A stretch of DNA of 64,000 nt. Source: Symbiodinium natans (lineage: Eukaryota; Sar; Dinophyceae; Suessiales; Symbiodiniaceae). The stretch spans positions 705,581 to 769,580 of the forward strand of contig CAJNDS010000524.1 of NCBI GenBank assembly GCA_905221605.1, read 5' to 3'. Below the pieces are notes generated by a model, which saw only the letters and a list, made by a program, of their open reading frames with translations, searched no databases and was not told the DNA's origin. Position numbers and translations under genes: made by a program. This document shows, in pieces, positions 50,883 through 61,500 of the stretch. Each line of letters starts with the position of its first letter. Position 1 is the stretch's first letter.

Positions 50883-53660
50883 CTTCGGAAAAAAGTGTCT
50901 GCCGGTGTTGCTTTTTGTCATCCAAAACTTGAAAGAACAAAGCCCGCGAGATCAAAAAAGCATGCTGTATCAAGTTTTGTTGCAGTTGGGGCAGATCGGT
51001 TTTGACAGTTTTGTGGTATGCTGGCTGGTGTTGAAAAAGCAATACCTGCTGGTGTTGTTTCTTGTCATTCAAACCTGAAAGAAGAAGATCGAAAAACGTG
51101 TTGTGTCAAGTTCTGCAGTTGGGGCAGAGCGGTTTTGGAGTATTGTGGTCTGCTGGCTGATTTTTGAAAGAGTAATGTCTGCCGGTGTTGCTTCTTGTCA
51201 CCCTAAACCTGAAAGAACAAAGTTTTGGAGACCCAAAAAGCGTGCTGTATCAAATCTGCAGTTGGGGCAGATCGGTTTTGACAGTTTTCTGGTATGCTGG
51301 CTGGTTTTGAAAGTGCTATACCTGTTGGTGTTGCTTCTTGTCACCCTAAACCTCAAAGAAAAAAGCTTTCGAGATCAAAAGAATGTGCTGTATCAATTTT
51401 GCAGTTGGGGCAAAGCGTTTTTGAGAGTTTTGTGGTATGCTGGCTGAATTCTGAAAGAGTAATGTCCGCTGGTGTTGTTCTTTTTTCTCACCCTAAACCT
51501 GAAAGAGCGAAGCCTTCCAGATCACAAGAACGTGCTGTATACAGTGACCGAGCAGTGTCTTCTGGTGTTGCTTTTTTGTCATCCTAAACCTGAAAGGGCA
51601 GAGCCCTCGAGATCAAAAAACCGTGCTGTATCAAACATCGCAGTTGGGTGAGAGCGGTTTTGACAGTTTTCTGGTATGCTGGCCGAGTTTTGAACAATGG
51701 TGCTGCTTCTTGTCATCCTAAACCTGAAAGGACAGAGCCCTCAAGATCAAAAAAACATGTTGTATCAAAAATTGCAATTGGGGCAGAGCGGTTTGACAGT
51801 GTTGTGGTATGCTGGCAGAAGTTCGAAACAGCAACGTCTGCTGGTGTTGCTTTTTTGTCATCCTAAACCTGAAAAGAGCAGAGCCCTCGAGATCAAAAAA
51901 CCGTGCTGTATCAAACATCGCAGTTGGGTGAGAGCGGTTTTGACAGTTTTCTGGTATGCTGGCCGAGTTTTGAACAATGGTGTTGCTTCTTGTCATCCTA
52001 AACCTGAAAGGACAGAGCCCTCAAGATCAAAAAAACATGTTGTATCAAAAATTGCAATTGGGGCAGAGCGGTTTGACAGTGTTGTGGTATGCTGGCAGAA
52101 GTTCGAAACAGCAACGTCTGCTGGTGTTGCTTTTTTGTCATCCTAAACCTGAAAAGGGCAGAGCCCTCGAGATCAAAAAACCGTGCTGTGTCAAACATCG
52201 CAGTTGGGTGAGAGCGGTTTTGACAGTTTTCTGGTATGCTGGCCGAGTTTTGAACAATGGTGTTGCTTCTTGTCATCCTAAACCTGAAAGGACAGAGCCC
52301 TCAAGATCAAAAAAACATGTTGTATCAAAAATTGCAATTGGGGCAGAGCGGTTTGACAGTGTTGTGGTATGCTGGCAGAAGTTCGAAACAGCAACGTCTG
52401 CTGGTGTTGCTTTTTTGTCATCCTAAACCTGAAAAGAGCAGAGCCCTCGAGATCAAAAAACCGTGCTGTATCAAACATCGCAGTTGGGTGAGAGCGGTTT
52501 TGACAGTTTTCTGGTATGCTGGCCGAGTTTTGAACAATGGTGCTGCTTCTTGTCATCCTAAACCTGAAAGGACGGAGCCCTCAAGATCAAAAAAACATGT
52601 TGTATCAAAAATTGCAATTGGGGCAGAGCGGTTTGACAGTGTTGTGGTATGCTGGCAGAAGTTCGAAACAGCAACGTCTGCTGGTGTTGCTTTTTTGTCA
52701 TCCTAAACCTGAAAAGAGCAGAGCCCTCGAGATCAAAAAACCGTGCTGTATCAAACATCGCAGTTGGGTGAGAGCGGTTTTGACAGTTTTCTGGTATGCT
52801 GGCCGAGTTTTGAACAATGGTGTTGCTTCTTGTCATCCTAAACCTGAAAGGACAGAGCCCTCAAGATCAAAAAAACATGTTGTATCAAAAATTGCAATTG
52901 GGGCAGAGCGGTTTGACAGTGTTGTGGTATGCTGGCAGAAGTTCGAAACAGCAACGTCTGCTGGTGTTGCTTTTTTGTCATCCTAAACCTGAAAAGAGCA
53001 GAGCCCTCGAGATCAAAAAACCGTGCTGTATCAAACATCGCAGTTGGGTGAGAGCGGTTTTGACAGTTTTCTGGTATGCTGGCCGAGTTTTGAACAATGG
53101 TGTTGCTTCTTGTCATCCTAAACCTGAAAGGACAGAGCCCTCAAGATCAAAAAAGCATGTTGTATCAAAAATTGCAATTGGGGCAGAGCGGTTTGACAGT
53201 GTTGTGGTATGCTGGCAGAAGTTCGAAACAGCAACGTCTGCTGGTGTTGCTTTTTTGTCATCCTAAACCTGAAAAGAGCAGAGCCCCCGAGATCAAAAAA
53301 CCGTGCTGTATCAAACATCGCAGTTGGGTGAGAGCGGTTTTGACAGTTTTCTGGTATGCTGGCCGAGTTTTGAACAATGGTGCTGCTTCTTGTCATCCTA
53401 AACCTGAAAGGACAGAGCCCTCAAGATCAAAAAAACATGTTGTATCAAAAATTGCAATTGGGGCAGAGCGGTTTGACAGTGTTGTGGTATGCTGGCAGAA
53501 GTTCGAAACAGCAACGTCTGCTGGTGTTGCTTTTTTGTCATCCTAAACCTGAAGGAACAGAGCCCTCGAGATCAAAAAGCACGTGTTGTATCAACTCTTG
53601 CAGTTGGGGCAGAGCGTTTTTGACAGTTTTGTGGTATGCTCGCTGAGTTTTGAAGAATAG
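50883..53660 (+). repeat. Satellite array with a 280-bp higher-order core
   Basis: Monomers of about 140 bp contain TTGTCATCCTAAACCTGAAA, GAGATCAAAAAA, GTGCTGTATCAAA, GCAGTTGGGG-AGAGCGGTTT and TGACAGTTTT-TGGTATGCTG. From about 51570 to 53650 two monomer types alternate as a 280-bp dimer. Seven dimer starts are spaced exactly 280 bp apart (51697, 51977, 52257, 52537, 52817, 53097, 53377), almost identical. Monomers at 50883-51560 are diverged. The repeating 149-residue plus and 92-residue minus frames are by-products of the array. Confidence 0.95.
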
Positions 53661-53710
53661 TAAAGGGGTCGGGCTGGCCTGTACCTGAACCACCCCCAAC
53701 CCCTAACCTT

Positions 53711-53935
53711 AAGGCTCCAAGCCGGGCAGTTTCTGGCTTAAGGCTGCAGGCAGAGCTGGGCAGTCTTGGGCTTAGGGCTCCAAGCTGGGCAGTCTCTGGC
53801 TTAAGACTTTGGCTTAAGGGCAGTCTTTGGTTTGAGGCTCCAGGCCGCGCAGTTTTTGGCCTAGGGCTCTAGGCCAGGCAGTCTTTGACTTAAGGTTCCA
53901 GGCCCGGGCAGTCTCTGGCGGTAAGGCTTCAGGCT
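53711..53935 (+). repeat. Minisatellite, unit about 40 bp
   Basis: GGCTCCA-GCC-GGCAGT-TTTGGCTTAA occurs about six times with variable length. It separates the homogeneous satellite from a few further monomers at 53945-54200. Confidence 0.7.
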
Positions 53936-53944
53936 TTGGCCTGT

Positions 53945-54200
53945 TGGTGTTGCTTCTTTTCATCCTCAACCTGAAAGGGCAGAGGGGTATTGAGAGTATT
54001 GTGGTATGCTGGCTGAATTTTGAAAGAGCAGTGTTTGCTGGTGTTGCTTTTTGTCATCCTCAACCTGAAAGAGCGAAGCCCTCGAGATCAACAAAACGTG
54101 CTGTATCAACTCTTGCAGTTGGGGTAGAGCAGTTTTGACAGTATTGTGGTAAGCTGGCTTTGAAAGTGTTGCTTTTTGTCATCCAAAACTTGAAAGAACA
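53945..54200 (+). repeat. Satellite monomers right of the minisatellite
   Basis: Two diverged monomers (GTTGGTGTTGCTTCTTTTCA..., GTATGCTGGCTGAATTTTGA, CCTGAAAGAGCGAAGCCCTC) of the family at 50883-53660. Confidence 0.7.
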
Positions 54201-54244
54201 GAGATTGTGGCTTTTGCATGGTTTCGCAAGACAGAAGGCTTTGT

Positions 54245-54470
54245 TCCAGCCGAGGGCTTGTTCCAGCCAGGGCGTTTTCCAGCCCCTGGCTGGTTCCAGC
54301 CCAGGGCGTTTTCTAGCCTGGGGCTTCTTCCAGCTCGAGGCATTCTCCAGCAAAGGGTGTGTTCCAGGCAGAAGCTTGTGAAAAATATTCTCGGCATGTT
54401 CCGGGCCTGGGTATTTTCCAGCAGCAGCCTGGTTCCAGCCCCGGGCTGTTTCCAACGAGGGGTCGTTTCC
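54245..54470 (+). repeat. Short minisatellite, unit about 21 bp
   Basis: TTCCAGCC-AGGGCGTTT and variants (GGTTCCAGCCCAGGGCG, CTTCTTCCAGCTCGAGG) repeat about ten times, with a 50-bp interruption near 54370-54410. Confidence 0.65.
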
Positions 54471-54699
54471 ACCTCTGGGCTCATCACCCTGGTGGGGTGT
54501 ATCGATGCTTCATCAGAGTCACGTGCATTGACACGCAACTTCCTGCCTCCACTGTAAATGGCGACGTGCATGCAGTGCAGGACAGATATGGCAACCAAGT
54601 TCTACCTGGAGATTATCTACACCAGTATGGGGACCAGCACATGAGTCGCGGACCCGGCTTTCTATACGTATTCCAATTCGATGTGCGGCATATGTCCTT

Positions 54700-55139
54700 A
54701 CCGCTTGTGCCAAATTCGGTTTGAACCCAAAAGCCAAGATCCCAAACAAGGAGAGGCAAAACTCAGAACGAGCACTGCATGTCCCTCTTCTTCTTTTCAT
54801 CAGTGGGCGAATCAAAGATCGCATTCAATCATGTGCCGGTGCACACAGCGCGGTGCACATACATTGCACATGCGTCTTACCACGCACAACGAACCTCAAG
54901 CCCCCTTTGAGGGCGAGGCACCTGTCACGCAATACCAATGGGAGTGCCGATGGCACGCAGCCGCGGCGGGCCCTGCTACTGCGATGCCCTGGGTGGGCTG
55001 GGCGGGTCAATTTTTGGCACTGAGCTGCACCGGCACATGATTGAATGCGATCATGCAGTGCTCGTTCTAAGTTTTGCCTCTCCTTGTTTAGGATCTTGGC
55101 TTTTGGGTTCATACCGAATTTGGCACAAGCGGTAAGCTT
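54700..55139. repeat. Inverted repeat with arms of about 110-145 bp
   Basis: TACCGCTTGTGCCAAATTCG at 54701 reappears as reverse complement ending near 55137. The match runs through CCAAAAGCCAAGATCC, AACAAGGAGAGGCAAAACT and GAACGAGCACTGCATG. The left arm carries about 38 extra bp (54783-54820) absent from the right arm, after which GATCGCATTCAATCATGTGC pairs again. A 40-bp direct repeat (CACACAGCGCGGTGCACATA...) lies at about 54842 and 55318. The remainder of 54471-55420 shows no gene. Confidence 0.8.
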
Positions 55140-55429
55140 ACTGTTCGCGAGCGAATGGTGTTTTATCGATTGCTGCCAAATTGTCTCTGAGAAAAACGGT
55201 GTGCCGTTTGGTCTTGGTTTGAAGCCCAAAAGTTTCTGATGCTTGTCATGCTTGGTTATGCCAACGACGATTTGCAATTGCATGTGCAGGAAGATGTGTG
55301 TGCAGCACTGGCTCTGCACACAGCGCGGTGCACATACATTGCACATGCGTCTTACCGGCATGGTCGTGCCTTGGCACGGAACGTTAGGTGTCACCGGCGG
55401 AGTGCATTGATACTTTCACCTCGCTGGTC

Positions 55430-55900
55430 GACATGTTGGACAGTGGACGCCCTAGGCAAGTCCAAGTCAACAAACAGCAAACCTGGTATGTCTTCACTGA
55501 TGCATCCTATTCGAAGGATGACCCCGTGTGCCTTGGTCTCTTGTTTGATGGTACGGGTGTGTTGGTTGCTGTTTCTCCCACGCCCTTGACAGTGACGTCC
55601 GGAAGCTCCTGGGTGAGATCAACAAAGACACGATCATAATGGAGTTGCGGTGCTGCTTGCGTTCCGTCTTTGGGGCAAAAGGGTTGCGAACTCACCTGTT
55701 GTGGCTTTCATCGACAACAACTCCGTCAGGGACATTTTGATTTCATGCAGAGGCAGGTCCCCAACTGTGAAAAAGCCTGCTTAAAATGTTCGTGAGCTTG
55801 GAGGTGGGGTGTGAGTTCATCCCTTGGTTCTGGCATCAGTGTCCCGTGTTCCGATGTGTCGGAGCACCTGGATGCCATATGCTTGGGACTGTCGGCTAAC
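55430..55900 (+). pseudogene. RNase H fragment of a retroelement pol
   Basis: Plus-strand pieces read QQTWYVFTDASYSKDDP (first RNase H strand with Asp), LGLLFDGTGVLVAV, then after frame changes a MELRCCLRSV-like piece, VVAFIDNNSVRDILISCRGR (the Asp-Asn strand of RNase H) and GCEFIPWFW. It resembles the C-terminal half of DIRS-like pol proteins. Stops and shifts make it inactive. No RT was recognised upstream; the fragment begins just after the inverted repeat. Confidence 0.6.
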
Positions 55901-56011
55901 AAGGGGGCTTGAGGTTCCCACCTGTGATGGCGGACTTGTGAACCTTCTCGTAAACAGCCTTGGCTGGTGCTGAATGTCGTCGCATCGGCAGCTGCATGAT
56001 AGTGGCCGTGC

Positions 56012-56360
56012 GCGGGCACCTCTCTGGGTGGGCACTTGTGCGCCAGGTTGACTGGAGAACCCTGTGCTCGAAGCTACTCCACTGACTGACCACCATGGAG
56101 TGCCTTGCGCCCGTCCTGCTTTGATTGTTCTTGCTGTCAAGTCCCCACTGGCTGACCTCCATGGGGCATATGCCCCCTGCGCCGGGTGCGGACACCTCTC
56201 TGGGTGGGCACTTTTGCGCCAATGTGAATGAAGCACCCAGAGCTCGGAGCTACTCCACTGGCTGACCACCATGGAGTGCCCTGGGCCGGTCTTGCCTTGA
56301 TTGTTCTTGCTGTTAAGTCCCCACTGGCTGACCACCATGGGGCATATGCACATCTCTTAT
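56012..56360 (+). repeat. Two-copy tandem repeat, period 176 bp
   Basis: CACCTCTCTGGGTGGGCACT at 56017 and 56193; each copy includes GCTACTCCACTG-CTGACCAC, ATGGAGTGCC and TTTGATTGTTCTTGCTGT-like text and ends CATGGGGCATATGC. Differences are few. Confidence 0.8.
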
Positions 56361-56700
56361 CCCCCCTAGGGAGTCTGACTTGCAACATTCTTTCGCCATT
56401 GAGTGTCGGCTGTCTGTCCTTGACAACGAGTACGTGATCCGAACCTCTTCTGATGACCTCGGTTTGAATAACCGCTGTCGCACCAGTGGCTACATGATGG
56501 TGGTTTTGAGAATCTGGCAATGTCGCAATTTGCGATTCCCCCACAAGCTCTGTGCTTCCTTGTGAACCGGGACTTCATTGACGACTTCGAGTACTGAGTC
56601 CGTGGGGTGTCTAGTAGTTCAGCGCGATTGCTCGCTTTGTTTCTTTGGTTTGTTTGCTTGGTGGTTGCTTGGTGTGTCTGGCGGATTGTGTGCGCTGACT

Positions 56701-56787
56701 TTGTTTCACCCTTTACGTCGAGCCCAACAAGACCGGCCTACTGTGCTACTGATGTAGTAAAGAGGCGTCAGTCCAAAAAAAAAAAAC
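56701..56787 (+). repeat. A-tailed SINE-like module, copy 2
   Basis: TTTGTTTCACCCTTTACGTC, GACCGGCCTACTGTGCTACT, GATGTAGTAAAGAGGCGTCA, then about 12 A. Same module as 38655-38737 (minus). It is preceded by GT-rich text (TTTGTTTGCTTGGTGGTTGC) and could be the 3' end of the retroelement whose RNase H lies at 55.4-55.9 kb. Confidence 0.7.
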
Positions 56788-56794
56788 ATTCTGG

Positions 56795-57310
56795 CAGGAT
56801 GGAACAGTTCTGTACTCACTTGATGGAAAATGTGCCTATAACAGTGTTTGCAGGTGAATGGCGCAAATGGGAAGCTGATGCTATCACAGACCAAGGTAAT
56901 CTTGGTATCTCTAGCATCTTACTGCACATTGGCAGACATAAGTTGGTGCAATCCATGGTGCAGGCATGGCAGAAGCAGGAGCAGGGTTTACAAGCCTTGG
57001 TGCACCCGCCTCACGGGTTAATTGCAACTATCTCGCTTCTCACAACAATCCCATCGTATTCGTAAACTCACGACCTCAGTCATCTTGACCCGGGAAGTTT
57101 GCATTCCATGCTGGAATCATGCACAAAATCAAATGACCACTGTGTCTTATCGCATCTATCACTTGGGACACAGATCAGAGGTGGACATTATCGGCTTGGT
57201 GTCTTTGCCCCAGGCACTAACTCTTCAACAGCGATACATGCCACGGATGACTCATTACATGATTGCCAGGTTACGCCTTCCGATTTGGACATCGGCCAGG
57301 AATAGAAATA
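56795..57310 (+). pseudogene. Ubiquitin-specific-protease-like C-terminal fragment
   Basis: The plus strand reads MEQFCTHLMENVPITVFAGE, LVQSMVQAWQKQEQGLQALV and, after shifts, VSYRIYHLG / LGTQIRGGHYRLGVFAP with IHATDDS. The Gly-His-Tyr followed by an Asp-Asp turn is the His box of ubiquitin-specific proteases. A matching Cys box lies on the opposite strand at about 58.25 kb. At least two frame changes. In dinoflagellates such domains accompany retroelement polyproteins, as far as I recall; the fragment might also stem from a host gene. Confidence 0.5.
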
Positions 57311-58100
57311 AATTCTTCTCCGCAACGCAGCGTTAAACGATTTCAACATGCACTGAATGGCTGCATATCTCAGAAGAATGTCTTAGCTTAGATCCGTTTC
57401 TGCACAATCCCATGTACATAGCGCAGAAATGGTACGCATCCCTTATCGTCTTATGGGCTTATTGTTTCTTTTAGATGAGAGCTGCCGCAGTGTACACTTC
57501 TGACTCTCCAATAAGTATTTGCATACCCCCCACATCTTCTTTACAGCATTGATGCACCGTCGGTACTCTCTTTCTTGCAGGCCTACGGGCCGGGAAGAGA
57601 CTCGCATCTTTTCATCTGCAGGTTCAATGTTTTCTGCGCCTTTCTTTCTTTCTTCGTTCAGCTCTGGAACCCAAAGGTTGCACACAAGTGCCGGGTGATT
57701 TAAACACCTGTCACAAGATCCAATGTACTTCTTTCTCACCGTTCTTGCACGTGCTTGTGATCTCAGCGCTTCAAAGTTAAAAAATGTTGTTGGGACCTTG
57801 GCAATGGGGGAAGTGGTTTTTGTCCGAGCCTGTGAATCTTGCTACCGTGAATATGACGTGTTTCTGGAGAAACTAAGGCCCATTCATCTATCAAGAGCTG
57901 CAATGGCTTGCTGGCAAAGTGTTGCGTTAGCATGACAAGAGGTCCTCCCTCAACTGCTAATCTCCCTGTGGTCAGGTCAATTGTTGCTTAACGTCGTGTT
58001 GGGCAAGTCGGAGACAGCCGTCAAAAAACTTTGCAAGAATTCTGCCGAATCCTGCTGCGTGTCTCCATCTTGGCAGCAGGCTCCTCAGCGGGAAAGAGTT
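57311..58100. other. No recognisable gene
   Basis: Frames here (for example plus 57723-57935, minus 57739-57443) have some Cys residues but no known motif. If the two ubiquitin-protease-like boxes belong to one domain, its middle should be here. Confidence 0.4.
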
Positions 58101-58102
58101 GA

Positions 58103-58303
58103 TTAAGGGGGGAGGGACAGCTCCGGACCGCGCGTTCTCGTGAGAAGGCTTATTAGGGCTTGTATTAACCGCACTGAAGAATCTAGAATGGTAGTGGCCA
58201 GCATGGCCTGCACCGCTGCATTGACGTAACAGTAGTTAGAGGTGTTTTTGAAAGCTAGCCCGGTAAAAAGGAGAAGAGAGGCACAGAGGGTCACCGGAAG
58301 CAC
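58103..58303 (-). pseudogene. Ubiquitin-specific-protease-like Cys box
   Basis: Minus-strand frame LAFKNTSNYCYVNAAVQAML closely follows the Cys box of ubiquitin-specific proteases (Gly-Leu-x-Asn...Asn-x-Cys-Tyr-x-Asn-x-x-x-Gln). The Cys is present. It lies downstream of the zinc-finger part of the minus-strand LINE, so it may be the C-terminal domain of that polyprotein. A stop follows soon. Confidence 0.55.
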
Positions 58304-58559
58304 CTGCTGCGTGGCTGTTGAAGCCTCGAATGCCTGAGAAAGAGGAAGACAACGGGGAAGAGAGAGAAGAGGAGCTGGAAGGGAGAGGTCGTGGCCATTA
58401 TTGTTGCTTGTTGCAGTGGTGACTTTGGGGGACTTGTGCTCATTGTAGGTGCTGACGGGGCTTGGTCTCCGGCGGTGATAAGATGCTGGCCTTGAAGAAT
58501 GACTGCAGTGGTCCAGTGGTGGTTTGGGTAATCTGCAATACTAAATTGCCTAGCAATAT

Positions 58560-61500
58560 CTAAAACAAGATCCCGCACTGCGTTGGATGCTCGCGCCGGT
58601 CAGTGACGCTCTTGCCGCAGAAGGGGCAAAGTCTATCTTTCAGGATTTCCGTGCCGTGCTTCTGACACTGTGCAGTGGTTCTGGATTGCAGAGCATCCCA
58701 GATTCTGCGATGCTCCTAATGCAAATGCGACTTGACCTTAGTATGATCAGGCGTCCAGAATCCACAGAGCACGCAGTGATCCACAAGTGCTTAGAGGCTG
58801 GTCTGGCCTGCTTATTCGCGCAATTCATAGTGCTGAGCGTCCATGCGTCGTAAGGCTGCCGGCTCTCTGCAGGCTCGGAAGGTGGTCCTTCAGTCCTTTC
58901 CAGAGGGCAAAATTTTTGTGACACGCTGCGCAAGTGGGTAAACCGTCCATCGAGTGCTCTGGTAGAAAGTCAAGCGGAACGTAGTGATCAAGCTTGTCCC
59001 TGTGCATCTTAGCTTCATGTATGTGTAGCCCCTGTTCAGTTGTGGTGTGAAATGGGCAGTACCTGCAGCAATGTTTTAAATCGTCATCTTCATGGGTTTT
59101 TGCCAGCAAGTTCTTATACTCCGTGAGAACCTTGCGCACACTGGAGAGTTTTGGAAAGTAGCGCAGCATCTTGGTAATTGCGCAGAAGCTGTGCATCCTG
59201 CTCAGCTGCTTGCTGTGCAGCAAGCCTTGTTTGAGAGTTATGTCTTGCCTTCAGCGAGCTGACTCTGTTGCTCTGACGCTCGAATAGGAGCTGTACTGAT
59301 CTTTAATGCCGTAGGCAGCGAGCAAGTGATGCGTCGATATACCCGTGAGATGGACGGGTTTATTGAGGACCTGATTTTCCTGGCGTGCCAGTCGTAATTG
59401 TTGTGCTGTCTCCGTTGTAAGTCCTATGTCGACAAGTCCTGCCGAGACCGTTGCCCAGACTGTTGTTTGCCAAATCTTCAATCTGCTTTTTGGGCCTGAA
59501 AAACGTCTGTTGTGCACATATTTTCGGACCTGTTGCAGCTTTGCATTGCCTTCTTGCAATCTGTAGTCTAACGTTGCCTTCTCTTGGTTACCATGGGAGA
59601 CGTACACTCCTAGGTACTTGAAAGACGTGGATTGCAGGAAGGATTCCTGGGCTTTGGTGCTCTCCCTATGCGCCATGTGCGGTGTTGAATTCCCTGGGAG
59701 TCAAGTCTGGTTTGACTGAAAAGCTTGTGTGCTCGGGCTGAGGCAGTGCCTATTAGCTTTACCATCACATGACACTTGTCTGAGTTCACTTTGAAGCCGT
59801 ATTTTCTGACAATGCGGAGAAGGTCTGCTATCATATTGTGTGCTTGCACCAAATCCTTCCAACTGGTGATGGCGTGATGAACAGTCAAGTCATCTGCATA
59901 TCCCGTCAAGCATTGCAGCGCACGATCCCAGCCTACTACTTCAGCCAGTCGCGGCTCAGCAGGCACTCCCAGCATGCCGGACATAGAAAACCAGAGCTTG
60001 TAGGAGGGATCTGTTTTGCACTTGACCTATCCCAGGCCTTTGACATGGTTCGTCGACAGGACCTCATGGATACTCTTCAGGAAGCTGGGGTACCACCAGA
60101 CATTCAGGGATTAGTGGCATCACTGCATTCTGACAGCAGATACATGGTTCGTTCCCAGCAGACCTCTTGCTACGTTGAGTCCACAACTGGCATAAAGCAA
60201 GGATGCAAATTAGCTCCCACCTTATTCTCCTTGCTGACAGGTAAGCTGTTCCGCGAACTTGTACCTCTCTGGTGTGTTTGGAGACCCTGGAAAGAGCATC
60301 AGAAAGACCTCTTTGAGGCTGGTATGCAAACTGTGGCACGGATTTCAAGTAACTGGAAGTATAGGGAGCCAGGAGATCTCGGCAAGCCCCGGCCAGACCC
60401 TTGCCATCTGGTCTGATGATCCCAAGGGGGCGTAGATTTGAGGGCTTAGTTGGGGGCTTGTTAGGCTTGGGGATGAAGCATAGGTCAGTGTCCTTTAGCT
60501 GTGCAGAAAGGATCACTGCCGCGTCCAGCGAGCTGTGCTCAGCTTTACGGGCTTGCTCGTTGCAGTATTTTGCAAGGTGCTCGCTGGCCGAGTCAGAGCA
60601 CAGCTTCCACGCGGCGGCCGACGCCGAGTTCTGAGGAACTGCCGAGAGTAAGGAGGCTGAGAGTGTTGGCAGACCACAAACCTCAAATTGCAGCCTGTCA
60701 TGCCTTTGAAACACTGCTTTGGCGTGGTCCTGCATGAGTTTGAGTTCTTCTTCAGCAGCCATCAGATAACCATCTTGGTTAACTAGCTGAGTTTTGGGCT
60801 GAGGCTGCCAGGGACGTAATTTCTGCAGCGTCTTGTGTGCCAGGTAGGAGTTACCACTTTGCGTAGATTGATCTACCTCTTGGGTGAAATCTGCCAGGCC
60901 TAGTGACAGCCTGCTTGTGCCACGTGGCGAGGTCCTGCACCAACATTTCGTGATCTGCAGGAGACAGCGTGGCTTGGGCTAGGTCTGCATCCAGCGCGGT
61001 CAACCGGGCCCACATGCGCTTTGTTGCCCTGTGCATCGCATTAAGGGGAGGGGAGGAGGGCTTAGGGGCTCTTGGGAAATAGCGCTCTGACGCTTTGATG
61101 AGCACCTCATTCACCTCCTCCATGTCCGACGTTGTGATCTTAGAAAGCTGGTCAGCAACCCACTCTTTCATTGCTTGCGCTTTGGGGTGATTATATCGTA
61201 CGGCTTCTTCAAGAGCTTGCTTGTCATATGGGGGAGGGGGAGGGGGCTGGGAGGAAAGCTGCCAGTGCCTGAGAGGGCGAATCTTAGCCTCAACTGGGCA
61301 GTGTCCTCCTTTCTTCCATCTTCCCAGCGGGAAGTCAGTAAGAGGTTTGCTCTGCTTGGATTCTCCACGCGCTAGTGGCTTCGGGACAAGAATATAGTCG
61401 ATTTGGGACTGGGAAGGCCCGATCCTGAAGACCATGTGTTGAGCGCCACCAGGCCATGTCCTTGCACGAAGCGTTGAAAGTATGCGTCTTCGGCTAAGCG

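Noticed and set aside
51780-51815. Bacterial-type promoter (TTGACA ... TATGCT) in the satellite
   Set aside because: Spacing is far too short, and the setting is eukaryotic satellite DNA.
51697-53646. Series of 149-residue plus-strand and 92-residue minus-strand ORFs
   Set aside because: They repeat every 280 bp with the satellite and shift with its indels; no start or domain evidence. By-products of the repeat.
51570-53650. CRISPR-like regular spacing
   Set aside because: Repeats fill the whole unit without unique spacers, and the genome is clearly eukaryotic.
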